Below, in pieces: positions 1 through 9,189 of a stretch of 64,000 bases of DNA. The first letter of the stretch is position 1; each line of letters starts with the position of its first letter. This stretch comes from UBA6107 sp034430175 (GTDB lineage: Bacteria; Chloroflexota; Anaerolineae; Anaerolineales; Anaerolineaceae), in NCBI GenBank assembly GCA_034430175.1, contig DAOUFI010000003.1, forward strand, positions 62,001-126,000, read 5' to 3'. Under the pieces are notes generated by a model, which did no database searches, was not told the origin of the DNA, and worked only from the letters and a program-made list of their open reading frames with translations. The position numbers were made by a program, and so were the translations under genes.

Positions 1-1377
1 GCGGGAGAAGGCATAAGCCCACGCCCCAGTGCCAATCACGACAATCACTGCCGCGCCCACAGCAAGAATTCGTTTCCAATTGAAGTGAATTAATTTGATC
101 TTGGTCACCAAATTGGCGCCGTCTTCCCATAGTTTAAAAATTGCCCAGGAAGCAACAATTGCCAACATGGGGTAGATCTGGATCTGGTAACGCATCATAC
201 TGTTCCACGTTAGAGACTGTGAGATGAACACAACTGCGATCCAGGACCAGATCAGAATGTGTTTCTGCCAATCACCTTTGATCACGCGCCAACCCATCCA
301 CAGGAATCCAGCCCAGGAAAGAATTCCAAGCGGCAAGCCCAAACCCCACTTTACCATATTGGTAAACGCGAATGTGATTGGTCGGCGTACCCATTGCAGC
401 GCATAGGGCACATCCACATCACCCGAACTCTGCCCGGACAATTCTTTTAACCCTGAAATCCACTGAGGATTGATTTTAAAGTTGAAAAAGCTGGGACCAG
501 TGAATGCGTACGGCTGAAAAATCCGGAAAATCACGATCGCGATCAGACCAGCGACAACCAGGTTCCGCAGAAGAATGGGCCATTCGTTTTCTCTTTTGGT
601 TTCATCCAGTTTCTTGAAGTAAATGAACGCAGCCAAGGGAAGAAGGAGCGCCAGAGGAGCAATGCTGACTTTGCATGCCATGGCAATTCCATAAGAGACG
701 GCGAATGCGACATACAGGCCGATCGAATTCCAACCTTGTTTTAGCCAGTACCACTTATCAGCGTTGGATCGCTCCACTTCAAGCCGCTTTGGATCTGGCG
801 TCGATAAACATATCGCGAAATACACAGTTAATACAGAGAAAAATGAAGCTGTGGTGTCAACCGTGAAGAAATGCGAAAGTTGAATCGCGAGAACTGCCAG
901 AGAATAAAATAGCGCCGCCAGCAATCCCAGACGATGGTTCTTATACAGTCGTTTTCCGATCAAATAAATAAAAAGGATGGTGAGCATATCGAACACACCA
1001 GAGAGGACCCGCCCTACAATATGGATTTGTCCATAACCGGTTTGCCCGACAGCCTCACCTACATAACGCACCAGGAAAAGAGGAAAAGTTCCATAAACAT
1101 AGAAACTAAAGCCAACGTTATTGGGATTTAGAGTAGAAATACTGGTATTGAAATATTCTCCAACGCTTTCAACAGGTTGGAGCGCTGTTTCAACCATCGT
1201 CAAGAATCGCTCATCGGGATGAAGATGGTATACATCATCCCAACTTTCCCCGGTAAAACGAAAATATGCTCCAATGAACAGGATGCCAATAATTAAAATA
1301 TCCCATACCCATGGAGCGACAGGCAACTTGAATTTTTTCTTGGTAACGATGCTGGAATTATTAATTCTTTGATCCAT
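1..1377 (-). CDS. membrane glycosyltransferase, GT39/PMT-like (3' end cut by window)
   Basis: An open frame runs without a stop from an ATG at 1377 to the window edge, giving 459 codons and no C-terminus. An AAGGAA ribosome site lies about 8 bases upstream. The protein has an N-terminal membrane segment (about residues 25-38), then the motif HPDERF at residues 53-58, then many hydrophobic helices. A short acidic motif just after the first membrane helix is typical of polyprenyl-phosphate-sugar-dependent transferases of the PMT/ArnT type. Such enzymes move a sugar from a lipid carrier to an acceptor outside the membrane. It is the last visible gene of the lepA-led operon, 41 bp after the GT4 gene, which fits a role in surface glycan assembly. 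Donor and acceptor cannot be read from sequence. Confidence 0.8.
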   Translation of the reverse strand, partial: MDQRINNSSIVTKKKFKLPVAPWVWDILIIGILFIGAYFRFTGESWDDVYHLHPDERFLTMVETALQPVESVGEYFNTSISTLNPNNVGFSFYVYGTFPLFLVRYVGEAVGQTGYGQIHIVGRVLSGVFDMLTILFIYLIGKRLYKNHRLGLLAALFYSLAVLAIQLSHFFTVDTTASFFSVLTVYFAICLSTPDPKRLEVERSNADKWYWLKQGWNSIGLYVAFAVSYGIAMACKVSIAPLALLLPLAAFIYFKKLDETKRENEWPILLRNLVVAGLIAIVIFRIFQPYAFTGPSFFNFKINPQWISGLKELSGQSSGDVDVPYALQWVRRPITFAFTNMVKWGLGLPLGILSWAGFLWMGWRVIKGDWQKHILIWSWIAVVFISQSLTWNSMMRYQIQIYPMLAIVASWAIFKLWEDGANLVTKIKLIHFNWKRILAVGAAVIVVIGTGAWAYAFSR

Positions 1378-1418
1378 GTTCAATTCCTTCTTCTTGGATT
1401 TAAAGAAGAACGATGTAT

Positions 1419-2582
1419 TTACTTGATTTCCCGTTTGATCTCTTCAAAGAGTTTTTCGTATTCCGCTGCGACCTTATCCGGTTCGTACCTGGAGTATTCG
1501 TCCGCGGGCTTTTGAGAATCTTTTAAATTGCTTTGCAGTACCTCGTCCACAGCCCTGGCTAGCCCTGCTGAATCACCAATCTCGAAGATTCGCCCCATAT
1601 TGTGAGATCTTACCGGCTGTCTCACCCCTGGCAGGTTCGAAGCAACACAAGGAACCCCATTCATCATGGCTTCGATCTGTACCAGACCGAAAGCCTCAGT
1701 CGAATTCAAACTGGGTAAAACCAGCACGTCCAGGTTAGGGTAACACGCAGCTATCTGAACTGGTTGCAATTCACCAACAAACTCCCAGTGAGAGCTCTTT
1801 TCATATTCATGGATGGCTGGAAGCAGTCTCTCTAAATAAGCCTCTTCACCAACGATCCTTTGATAAGGACCAATGAACTGAACTTTCGCAGAAGGATATT
1901 TTTCGAGGATCAAAGGCAGAGCTTCGAGTAGAACTTCCACTCCTTTTTCAGTCGCAAACCGGGCAGCCATTCCAATGATCGGGTGAACACCTTCAGGGTT
2001 ATGTTCCTTTGCAAATGTTTTCTTCTCAATCGAGCTGGCTTCTGGTAGAACAACTGGTGGTGGGATGATATTTGTTTTACTTTTAAAGTTCTTTAAATAT
2101 TTGGAATGATCCGCGTAATCTTGAGTGTAAGTGACAATCCTGTGCGAGAAAATAGCCGTCAGATAGTTCATAAAATTGATGGCGATATTTGCAGCCTTGC
2201 TGAGGATACCTACCGGCATGCGTAAATCGCAATGATATGTGGTAATTGTGGGTTTTTTGCTTACCCTGCCACGAAAGGAAATCCCCGCGGCATCGAACTG
2301 CGGGAGATGTAATTGAATAACGTCATTTTCCATCACCAGTTTTGTAGCCATCCAGCCAATCTTGGGCATGATGACTCCCTTGCTGATCCTGAACCATACC
2401 GGCACACGGACAATCCTGACCCCTTCATCAATTTCTTCCAGGGGTAATGATTTGGAGAACTGCGAAGTAAGCACGGTCACCTTGTGACCTCGTTTGGCAA
2501 ATGCCTTTGCCAGGCGTTCAGCGTAGATGGTTAATCCACTAATATGAGGGCGATAATAGGTAAGGACGATCAGGATCTTCAT
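1419..2582 (-). CDS. glycosyltransferase family 4
   Basis: A 387-residue GT-B protein. The N-terminus MKILIVLTYYRPHISGLTIY is the usual GT4 opening with the glycine-containing acceptor loop. The second half has the donor-side pattern GMAARFATEKGVEVLLEAL and later LPSLNSTEAFGLVQIEAMMN, where the E-(x7)-E motif binds the nucleotide sugar. No membrane segment is seen, so it probably acts on the cytosolic face of the membrane. It starts 6 bp after the epimerase gene and precedes the GT39-like gene, so the operon probably makes and elongates a lipid-linked or surface glycan. The sugar is unknown. Confidence 0.88.
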   Translation of the reverse strand: MKILIVLTYYRPHISGLTIYAERLAKAFAKRGHKVTVLTSQFSKSLPLEEIDEGVRIVRVPVWFRISKGVIMPKIGWMATKLVMENDVIQLHLPQFDAAGISFRGRVSKKPTITTYHCDLRMPVGILSKAANIAINFMNYLTAIFSHRIVTYTQDYADHSKYLKNFKSKTNIIPPPVVLPEASSIEKKTFAKEHNPEGVHPIIGMAARFATEKGVEVLLEALPLILEKYPSAKVQFIGPYQRIVGEEAYLERLLPAIHEYEKSSHWEFVGELQPVQIAACYPNLDVLVLPSLNSTEAFGLVQIEAMMNGVPCVASNLPGVRQPVRSHNMGRIFEIGDSAGLARAVDEVLQSNLKDSQKPADEYSRYEPDKVAAEYEKLFEEIKREIK

Positions 2583-2588
2583 AATTAT

Positions 2589-3614
2589 CTAAAAAAGAGT
2601 TCGGTTCTCTTTTACCCAATTAAATAATTTTTCGATTCCTGCTGAAGCGCTTATTCTGGGTTGCCATCCCAATACACGTCGAGCTTTACGGATATCAGAG
2701 ATATAAACTGGTTGATCGCCTGGGCGCCAATCACTCCATGAAACCGGGATCTCCTTACCCAGCAATTTTTCAAGGATAGGCTTGAACTCAAGCCAGATCG
2801 AGATGGTGTTGTCTTTTCCGCCGCCAACATTAAATATCTGCCCGGCTGCCTTTTCAGGCGCGGCCAGTGCCGCGTCGTACGCATCCAGTAAATCCTCAAC
2901 AAAGAGGATATCCCTTACCTGTTTACCGTCGCCATAGATCGTGATCGGTCTGCCAGTGATGGCAGCGATCACAAACCAGGCAACCCACCCTTGATCTTCA
3001 ATGCCAAACTGGCGCAAGCCATAAATACAGCTCTGACGAAATACGGTCGTTGGTAATCCATATATCCGATGATAATCGCGAACGTATTGGTCACCGCAGC
3101 CCTTGGAACAACCGTAAGGGGAATGGAAATCCAGGGGTTGCTCTTCGGAAGCGCCTTCCGCAAGATTGGCATACTGATATCTCGAAGCAGCTTCAATTAC
3201 TTTTACGTCTTCCATCCCGCCATAAACCTTGTTGGTTGATGAATAGATAAAAGCGGGATTGTTCCCTGATTTCCTGGCCGCTTCTAGAGTATTGAATGTA
3301 CCCTGAGCGTTGATGGAAAAGTCCGTGACCGGGTCGGTGACCGAAGTAGTTACCGCTACCTGTGCTGCCAGATGGATAATCCGATCAACGTTCTTTGCAG
3401 CCTTTTCAATCTCATCAGCATGTCGAACATCACCGACAATCAACTGAAATGATTTTTTTCCGTGTTGCTCGTTCAACCATTCCAGGTTTAGTTTCGCACC
3501 CTGACGTGAAAGGTTGTCAAAAATGATCACTTTTTCTCCGCGTGCGATACAGCGATTCGCGTAATTCGAGCCAATAAAACCGGCACCACCGGTGATTAAT
3601 GTTGTTATTGTCAT
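2589..3614 (-). CDS. NAD-dependent nucleotide-sugar epimerase, CDP-paratose 2-epimerase-like
   Basis: A 341-residue extended short-chain dehydrogenase. The Rossmann motif GGAGFIG is at residues 9-15. The catalytic elements are SSTNKVYG and the YxxxK motif inside SPYGCSKG. The combination SSTNKVYG, SPYGCSKG and YGLRQFGIEDQGWVA is what I associate with CDP-paratose/tyvelose 2-epimerases (RfbE type). Many relatives in this phylum are only annotated as NAD-dependent epimerase/dehydratase, so the exact sugar is uncertain. Its ATG overlaps the end of the upstream flippase-like gene by 4 bp, indicating translational coupling. It probably supplies an activated sugar for the glycosyltransferases downstream. 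Confidence 0.8.
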   Translation of the reverse strand: MTITTLITGGAGFIGSNYANRCIARGEKVIIFDNLSRQGAKLNLEWLNEQHGKKSFQLIVGDVRHADEIEKAAKNVDRIIHLAAQVAVTTSVTDPVTDFSINAQGTFNTLEAARKSGNNPAFIYSSTNKVYGGMEDVKVIEAASRYQYANLAEGASEEQPLDFHSPYGCSKGCGDQYVRDYHRIYGLPTTVFRQSCIYGLRQFGIEDQGWVAWFVIAAITGRPITIYGDGKQVRDILFVEDLLDAYDAALAAPEKAAGQIFNVGGGKDNTISIWLEFKPILEKLLGKEIPVSWSDWRPGDQPVYISDIRKARRVLGWQPRISASAGIEKLFNWVKENRTLF

Positions 3615-4660
3615 TTCAACTCCATTTGATCAGGGATAGTTGTTATACCCGATTCAGTATCTTCAGATTTTGATAATCTCTGGTAAATTGATGCAAGGCT
3701 GTGACCTTCGCGAATAAGACCCCACAGCCCAAAAATCGCGCTGGAAACAAACTGTAAGACATGCATGAGCAATGCAACAGCCAGCGCGAGTGAACTGTCT
3801 CCCCCCAACACAACAACTGCCGCCACCATTGTCGCCTCATACACGCCTAAAGCTGCCGGTGCTGAAGGGATGGCCACACCCAGTGCCAGGATCGAGCCAA
3901 CAAACGCTCCACTCCAGATGGGCGCGTCCGGGATCACCTGCCATACCATAACATCATAGATCAATATCCATAAAATCCAGGTAACCGCGATCCAAAAAAA
4001 GCTAATCAAGAATTGCTTAGGATTGGTAAGAGTGGCAAGACCGTCCATCAATTTAGTGAATTGCGGAAATATATATTTCGAAATGAACTTGTTCTTCGAG
4101 CCGATCTTCTCCATCCATCCGGCGACGGCTTCACGATTTCGGGCGATTAAAAATAAGCAGACAAGAGCTGCAACCACGATCACCAAAGCTGTGAAGGCAA
4201 CCGTCTTCACCCAGGCCAGACCAACAACAAGTGGAAGAGTGACCAGGACCAGTATCGCTGCGAGAGCGATATCAAAGGCGCGTTCGATCACGATCGATGA
4301 CAACACATGAAAAGTTCCCAACCCGGATGATTGACCAACGAACAAAGAACGCCCCAATTCCCCCGCTCTAAATGGGAAAATATTATTGAGGAAATATCCT
4401 TCACTCACGCCAAAAAAGGATTGAACCCAGGTAATCTTGTTTCCCAATATGGAACGCCAAGCTATCGCCCGCTCCATCATACTAATCACGTCGAGAGCAA
4501 AAATGATCAAAATGAACTTTAGTGTTGCATGCGCAAAGGCGGTTTTCAGATCCTGAAACTGGACAAATTTAAATATGGCATAGATCGCTACAGCACTGAT
4601 CAACAGTCCCGGCAACCAGCGCAGAAATCCATTGCGTGATTTTCTTTTCGGGGTACTCAA
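3611..4660 (-). CDS. flippase-like membrane protein (LPG synthase TM / UPF0104 family)
   Basis: A 349-residue polytopic protein with about eight hydrophobic helices, matching the lysylphosphatidylglycerol-synthase transmembrane family. The usual landmarks are present: a GEGYFLNN-like segment (EGYFLNNIFPFRAGELGRS) and PSAPAALGVYEA near the C-terminal third. It lacks the soluble MprF-type transferase domain, so it is not a full lysyl-PG synthase. Family members are often next to glycosyltransferases and are thought to move lipid-linked intermediates. The start is TTG at 4660, whose TTGA overlaps the lepA stop; no better start exists. Function in lipid-linked sugar transport is inferred from context. 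Confidence 0.82.
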   Translation of the reverse strand: MSTPKRKSRNGFLRWLPGLLISAVAIYAIFKFVQFQDLKTAFAHATLKFILIIFALDVISMMERAIAWRSILGNKITWVQSFFGVSEGYFLNNIFPFRAGELGRSLFVGQSSGLGTFHVLSSIVIERAFDIALAAILVLVTLPLVVGLAWVKTVAFTALVIVVAALVCLFLIARNREAVAGWMEKIGSKNKFISKYIFPQFTKLMDGLATLTNPKQFLISFFWIAVTWILWILIYDVMVWQVIPDAPIWSGAFVGSILALGVAIPSAPAALGVYEATMVAAVVVLGGDSSLALAVALLMHVLQFVSSAIFGLWGLIREGHSLASIYQRLSKSEDTESGITTIPDQMELK

Positions 4661-6456
4661 TCATCCCCCAATTTCAGAACCGCCATGAAGGCTTCCTGTG
4701 GGATCTCCACATTACCCACCATCTTCATGCGCCGTTTACCTTTTTTCTGCTTCTCAAGCAATTTCTTTTTTCGGGTGATGTCGCCGCCATAGCATTTTGC
4801 CAGAACGTCTTTCCGTAGCGCCTTGACGTTTGCGCGTGAGATCACTCGACCAGAGGCAGAAGCCTGGACAGCCACATCGAACAGTTGCCTCGGAATCAGC
4901 GCCTTTAATTTAGTGACAAGCGCCTGACCTTTGTGATAAGCATCTTCCTTATGTACGATGGCAGCCAGGGCATCGACCGGTTCTTCACCAACCAGGATTT
5001 CAAGTTTGACCAGATTCCCGGCACGATATTCCAGGAAATGATAATCCATGGAGGCATAACCTTTGGTGCGTGACTTTAGGTCATCAAAGAAATCGACGAT
5101 CAATTCAGAAAGTGGGATATCGTAATTCAACTGTACACGGTTGGGTGCCGGATAGTCTTGTGAAACAAAAGTGGCTCGCCGTTTCGTGGTCAGGTCCATG
5201 ATTGTGCCATAAAACTCGGTTGGCGTGATCACTTCCAGCCGCATCCAAGGCTCCCGTACCTCAGCAATCAATGCTTCATTGGGTAACTTGGATGGCGATG
5301 AAATCAGCTCAGTCTCACCGGTAATCATCTGGACTTCGTATTCGACTGACGGCGCGGTAACGACAATATCCAAGTCGTATTCACGTTCGATTCGCTCCTG
5401 GATAATCTCCATGTGAAAAAGCCCCAGGAATCCACAACGGAAACCAAAATTCAAAGCCTGCGAAGTTTCAGGTTCAAAAATCAGTGACGCATCATTTAAT
5501 TGCAGTTTTTCGAGGGCTTCTTTCAATTCCTCGTAGTCTTCCCCTTCTACCGGATAGATACCTGCGTATACCATGGGTTTGGGATGGCGATAACCTGGTA
5601 ATGGATGGTCTGCCGGATTGGCAGCCAAAGTGATGGTATCACCCACGCGGCATTCTTTAACCGATTTGAACCCGGTGGCGATGTACCCAACCTCACCAGC
5701 ATTTAATTCTTTTATCGGAACCATCCCCGGAGAAAAAATACCAATTTCGACAGGTTTCAAATCTGCAGAAGTGGCCATCAATCTCAGAGTGCTGTCCATG
5801 CTTATCTTGCCCGCGACCACTCGGATATACGCAATTACGCCCTTATACGAATCGTAATGGGAATCGAAAATCAATGCCTGCAAGGGCGCATCAATATCCC
5901 CTTTTGGTGCGGGAATCTGTTCAACAATCGCATCCAGGACTTTTCCGACGTTCAACCCATCCTTGGCAGAGACACGTAGGATCGAATCCGCCGGGACCCC
6001 CACCAACGCTTCGATATCCTTTGCCACTACATCCGGTTGAGCCGAAGCCAGATCGATCTTATTGATTACCGGTAGGATGGTCAGGTCGGATTCGATGGCC
6101 AAATATAAGTTTGCCAGTGTCTGCGCTTGAATCCCTTGTGTGGCATCGACCACAAGCAAGGCTCCTTCGCACGCTTCAAGCGCGCGGCTGACTTCATAAT
6201 TAAAATCCACATGCCCCGGGGTATCGATCAAGTTCAATTCGTAGGTTTTCCCTTGATAAGGATAAGCCATCCGCACCGCGGAAGCCTTGATCGTCACGCC
6301 TTTTTCGCGTTCAAGGTCCATCGAATCGAGTACCTGCTCCACCATTTCACGGTCAGAGACCGTTCCGGTTATCTGCAGCATGCGGTCGGCCAACGTGGAT
6401 TTACCATGATCCACATGGGCGATAATACAAAAATTTCGAGTAGTCTCAGCAGGCAT
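4657..6456 (-). CDS. lepA: elongation factor 4 (LepA)
   Basis: A 599-residue translational GTPase that back-translocates or remodels stalled ribosomes. The GTP-binding motifs are clear: AHVDHGKST at residues 13-21, DTPGH at 78-82 and NKID at 132-135. The C-terminal half carries the LepA-specific domain ending in a basic stretch (KKKLLEKQKKGKRRMK). Length is normal for the family. A TATACT hexamer lies 10 bases before the ATG and there is no Shine-Dalgarno sequence, suggesting a very short leader. It is the first gene of an operon whose later genes are for glycan biosynthesis, with a 4-bp overlap to the next gene. Confidence 0.97.
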   Translation of the reverse strand: MPAETTRNFCIIAHVDHGKSTLADRMLQITGTVSDREMVEQVLDSMDLEREKGVTIKASAVRMAYPYQGKTYELNLIDTPGHVDFNYEVSRALEACEGALLVVDATQGIQAQTLANLYLAIESDLTILPVINKIDLASAQPDVVAKDIEALVGVPADSILRVSAKDGLNVGKVLDAIVEQIPAPKGDIDAPLQALIFDSHYDSYKGVIAYIRVVAGKISMDSTLRLMATSADLKPVEIGIFSPGMVPIKELNAGEVGYIATGFKSVKECRVGDTITLAANPADHPLPGYRHPKPMVYAGIYPVEGEDYEELKEALEKLQLNDASLIFEPETSQALNFGFRCGFLGLFHMEIIQERIEREYDLDIVVTAPSVEYEVQMITGETELISSPSKLPNEALIAEVREPWMRLEVITPTEFYGTIMDLTTKRRATFVSQDYPAPNRVQLNYDIPLSELIVDFFDDLKSRTKGYASMDYHFLEYRAGNLVKLEILVGEEPVDALAAIVHKEDAYHKGQALVTKLKALIPRQLFDVAVQASASGRVISRANVKALRKDVLAKCYGGDITRKKKLLEKQKKGKRRMKMVGNVEIPQEAFMAVLKLGDD

Positions 6457-6524
6457 AATCTGAATTAGTATAACCGATTTTATCCATGGATTTTATAAAC
6501 GGGATTGAAAAATTTGTTTATCGA

Positions 6525-7307
6525 TCACTCAAACAATGGAGAGACCCATTCTTCGACTGTTTTGGTTCCTACCAAGGGTACCTTAAGGTGGACAAGAAAC
6601 TCGGTATTGCCCTTGGGACCGAGCAGTGGTGACCGGATCAAGCCGCAAATACCATACCCCTCACCTGAAGCGGCTGCAAGGACTTCTTCCAATACCTTCC
6701 TGTGTACCGATTCATCCCGAATTACGCCATCACCTCTGGCCGATTCCTTTCGCCCCGCCTCGAACTGCGGTTTGATCAGCGCCACGACCTCCCCCTTTCC
6801 CTTGTAGAACCATTTCTTGAAGACAGGCAAAAAAATTTTTAAGGAAATGAAAGATGCGTCGATGGTAATCAGCGACACCGGTTCGGTAAATCCTTCCACG
6901 TAGCGCGCGTTGGTCCGTTCCATTACCACCACTCGCGGATCGTTGCGCAGCTTCCAATGCATCACTCCATAACCCACATCAACCGCGTAGACTTTTGTCG
7001 CACCGTGTTGCAACAGGCAATCCGTAAATCCACCTGTACTGGCACCGATGTCCGCGCAAACCCGACCTGATAAGTCATCCAACCCAAAAGCCTGGATGGC
7101 TCCTTCGAGCTTTTCCCCTCCGCGCGACACAAATCGAGGTGGCTGTTCAAGCTCAATAACAGAGTTGGGATCGAATTTCATGGACGGCTTCAAAATCACC
7201 TGTCCATTGACCCGAACCTGGCCTGCCATGATCAGTCGCTGTGCCTGTGAGCGGCTTTCAGACAGTTTTTTCTCTTCCATAAGAACATCAATACGGATCT
7301 TTTCCAC
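6525..7307 (-). CDS. tlyA: TlyA-family rRNA 2'-O-methyltransferase
   Basis: A 260-residue protein with an N-terminal S4 RNA-binding domain (residues 1-60) and an FtsJ/RrmJ-like methyltransferase domain. The SAM site reads DIGASTGGFTD at 86-96. Likely catalytic residues are K66, D150, K179 and E183. Family members 2'-O-methylate rRNA cytidines (16S and/or 23S); the old name hemolysin A is misleading. The start is GTG at 7307. A TAAAAT hexamer lies exactly 6 bases before this GTG and no ribosome site is present, so the mRNA is probably leaderless. The gene diverges from the prenyltransferase gene at 7353. Confidence 0.93.
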   Translation of the reverse strand: MEKIRIDVLMEEKKLSESRSQAQRLIMAGQVRVNGQVILKPSMKFDPNSVIELEQPPRFVSRGGEKLEGAIQAFGLDDLSGRVCADIGASTGGFTDCLLQHGATKVYAVDVGYGVMHWKLRNDPRVVVMERTNARYVEGFTEPVSLITIDASFISLKIFLPVFKKWFYKGKGEVVALIKPQFEAGRKESARGDGVIRDESVHRKVLEEVLAAASGEGYGICGLIRSPLLGPKGNTEFLVHLKVPLVGTKTVEEWVSPLFE

Positions 7308-7352
7308 GAAATAATTTTACTTGCGATGGTCAAGTTATGATATATTATTTGC
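7308..7352. promoter_or_regulatory. back-to-back promoters for leaderless tlyA and ubiA-like genes
   Basis: On the minus strand TAAAAT (7319-7314) stands 6 bases before the tlyA GTG. On the plus strand TATATT (7341-7346), preceded by TG at 7338-7339 (extended -10), stands 6 bases before the ATG at 7353. Neither start codon has a Shine-Dalgarno sequence. No good -35 box is seen on either strand. Confidence 0.6.
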
Positions 7353-8225
7353 ATGTTTAAATACATCCTCAAGGAAATGCGTCCACGACAGTGGACCAAG
7401 AATGTTTTCGTCTTTGCGGCGCTGGTGTTTGACCGGCAATTAACCAAGATCGCTTCGCTTGAAAGAACCCTGGCAGCGTTCGTGATTTTTTGTCTTCTTT
7501 CCAGCAGTGTTTACATCATGAACGATCTTCTGGATGTAGAAGCTGATCGGCATCACCCGATCAAGAAGAACCGGCCTATCGCGGCAGGGAACCTTCCCAT
7601 TTCGGTAGCGATCATTGCCGCCATTGTTTTGATCGTAATCTCCTTTACCGCGGCATTTCTTCTTTCAACCGAATTGGGAATCATTGTTGGGATGTATTTT
7701 CTGGTCAACCTGGCATACTCAATTTGGTTGAAACATATCCCCTTGATCGACGTGATGATCATCGCCTTTGGATTTGTGCTTCGCGTGGTTGCTGGTGTCT
7801 CAGTGATCCAAGTGGAACGGTTCTCGCCTTGGCTTTACATTGTTATGTCGCTGTTGGCTCTTTATATTGGATTTGGTAAACGCCGCGCTGAAATGACCGT
7901 CCTTACGAATGAAAGCAACTCGAGCCATCGAAAAGTACTCGACGGCTATACTTTGGCGTTGATCGATCAACTGTTGACGATTGTATCCTCCTGCACCCTC
8001 ATTGCGTACTCGTTTTACACATTTTCAGCGCCAAACCTGCCGGAAAATCATGTAATGATGTTGACCATTCCATTCGTGCTTTATGGCATCTTCCGCTACC
8101 TTTTCCTGATCCAGGTAAAAAACAAGGGAGGTGAACCGGAAGAACTTCTCTTGAAGGATCGACCACTTCAAGCGACCGTGCTCCTTTGGGCTATTACTGT
8201 ACTGGTGATTTTTTATAAATTTTAG
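7353..8225 (+). CDS. UbiA-family prenyltransferase, decaprenyl-phosphate phosphoribosyltransferase-like
   Basis: A 290-residue membrane protein with about eight hydrophobic helices. The first Asp-rich motif is NDLLDVEAD at residues 57-65, followed by KNRPIAAG. The opening MRPRQWTKN and the pattern YSIWLKHIPLIDV match the branch that transfers phosphoribose to a polyprenyl phosphate (the first step to a lipid-linked arabinose donor), rather than quinone or heme-O synthases. It leads a plus-strand operon with mevalonate kinase and isopentenyl phosphate kinase, genes for making the prenyl chain. Substrate assignment rests on motif similarity only. The transcript is predicted to be leaderless. 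Confidence 0.83.
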   Translation: MFKYILKEMRPRQWTKNVFVFAALVFDRQLTKIASLERTLAAFVIFCLLSSSVYIMNDLLDVEADRHHPIKKNRPIAAGNLPISVAIIAAIVLIVISFTAAFLLSTELGIIVGMYFLVNLAYSIWLKHIPLIDVMIIAFGFVLRVVAGVSVIQVERFSPWLYIVMSLLALYIGFGKRRAEMTVLTNESNSSHRKVLDGYTLALIDQLLTIVSSCTLIAYSFYTFSAPNLPENHVMMLTIPFVLYGIFRYLFLIQVKNKGGEPEELLLKDRPLQATVLLWAITVLVIFYKF

Positions 8226-8226
8226 A

Positions 8227-9189
8227 ATGCCTGCGATATCTCGTTCTGCGCCTGGAAAACTGATCTTATGTGGGGAACATGCTGTCGTGTATGGACAGCC
8301 CGCCATCGCCTTGCCCGTCATGCAAATATGCTCAAAAACCATGGTCTCCGCGAAACCGTTAACTTCACGCGGTACCGTCCGGATCATTGCTCCCAAATTA
8401 GGAATCGATCAGGATCTATCCACTTTGCCTGCAACCTCCCCAATCAAGCGCAGCCTTGAGTTGATCATGGATCATTTCCATCTGGACCATCTCCCTGCCT
8501 GTGAGATCCGTGTCTCCTCGAATATTCCCATCGGGTCTGGTCTGGGATCTTCCGCTTCATCATCGGTCTCATTGGTTCGAGCGGTCGCTGAATTTCTCGG
8601 GCATAGGTTGAGTGAACCAGAGATAAATCAGTTGGCCTATGAAATGGAGAGGATTTATCATGGTACTCCTTCGGGAATTGACAACACAGTAGTCACATTC
8701 GCCAAACCGGTATATTTTGTTCGAGAAAAACCGATCGAATTTCTGGATATTCCCAAGAGTTTTGAATTGATCATCGCTGATACAGGTATACATGCGTCAA
8801 CTGCGCAGGCAGTTGCCGGGGTGAAGGAACAATATTTAAAATCTCCGAATAAATTCGGGGCTCTCTTTGAAAAGATCGGCAATTTATCAATTCAAACCAG
8901 ACAACATCTGCTGGCAGGTCAAATCGCTGAAATGGGTCCTCTATTGACACAAAATCATCACTACTTGAAGCAAATGGGAGTTTCTTGTCCGCAGTTAGAC
9001 AAACTCGTTTCAGCCGCTCTTAAATCTGGCGCTTATGGCGCGAAATTATCCGGAGGTGGTCTGGGAGGAAATATGCTGGCCCTGGTCGATCACTCATCCG
9101 CTCAAACAGTGGAAGAGAGCCTCGTAAACGCTGGGGCAACATCGGTTATTCATTCCCGGGTTCATTCTTCTGCCGAGATAACCGAATGA
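8227..9189 (+). CDS. mvk: mevalonate kinase
   Basis: A 320-residue GHMP kinase that phosphorylates mevalonate in the mevalonate route to isoprenoids. The motifs are APGKLILCGEHAVVYG at residues 8-23, the phosphate loop PIGSGLGSSAS at 101-111, GTPSGIDN with the likely catalytic Asp152, and the C-terminal glycine loop KLSGGGLGGNM. The gene starts 1 base after the prenyltransferase stop and overlaps the next gene by 4 bp (ATGA), so the three genes are co-expressed. The isopentenyl phosphate kinase next door suggests the branch in which phosphomevalonate is decarboxylated before the second phosphorylation. The decarboxylase itself is not in this window. Confidence 0.94.
   Translation: MPAISRSAPGKLILCGEHAVVYGQPAIALPVMQICSKTMVSAKPLTSRGTVRIIAPKLGIDQDLSTLPATSPIKRSLELIMDHFHLDHLPACEIRVSSNIPIGSGLGSSASSSVSLVRAVAEFLGHRLSEPEINQLAYEMERIYHGTPSGIDNTVVTFAKPVYFVREKPIEFLDIPKSFELIIADTGIHASTAQAVAGVKEQYLKSPNKFGALFEKIGNLSIQTRQHLLAGQIAEMGPLLTQNHHYLKQMGVSCPQLDKLVSAALKSGAYGAKLSGGGLGGNMLALVDHSSAQTVEESLVNAGATSVIHSRVHSSAEITE

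Noticed and set aside
6127..6468. A 113-codon plus-strand open frame antisense to the lepA G domain
   Set aside because: The minus strand encodes the conserved GTPase motifs of LepA, so the plus frame is a by-product.
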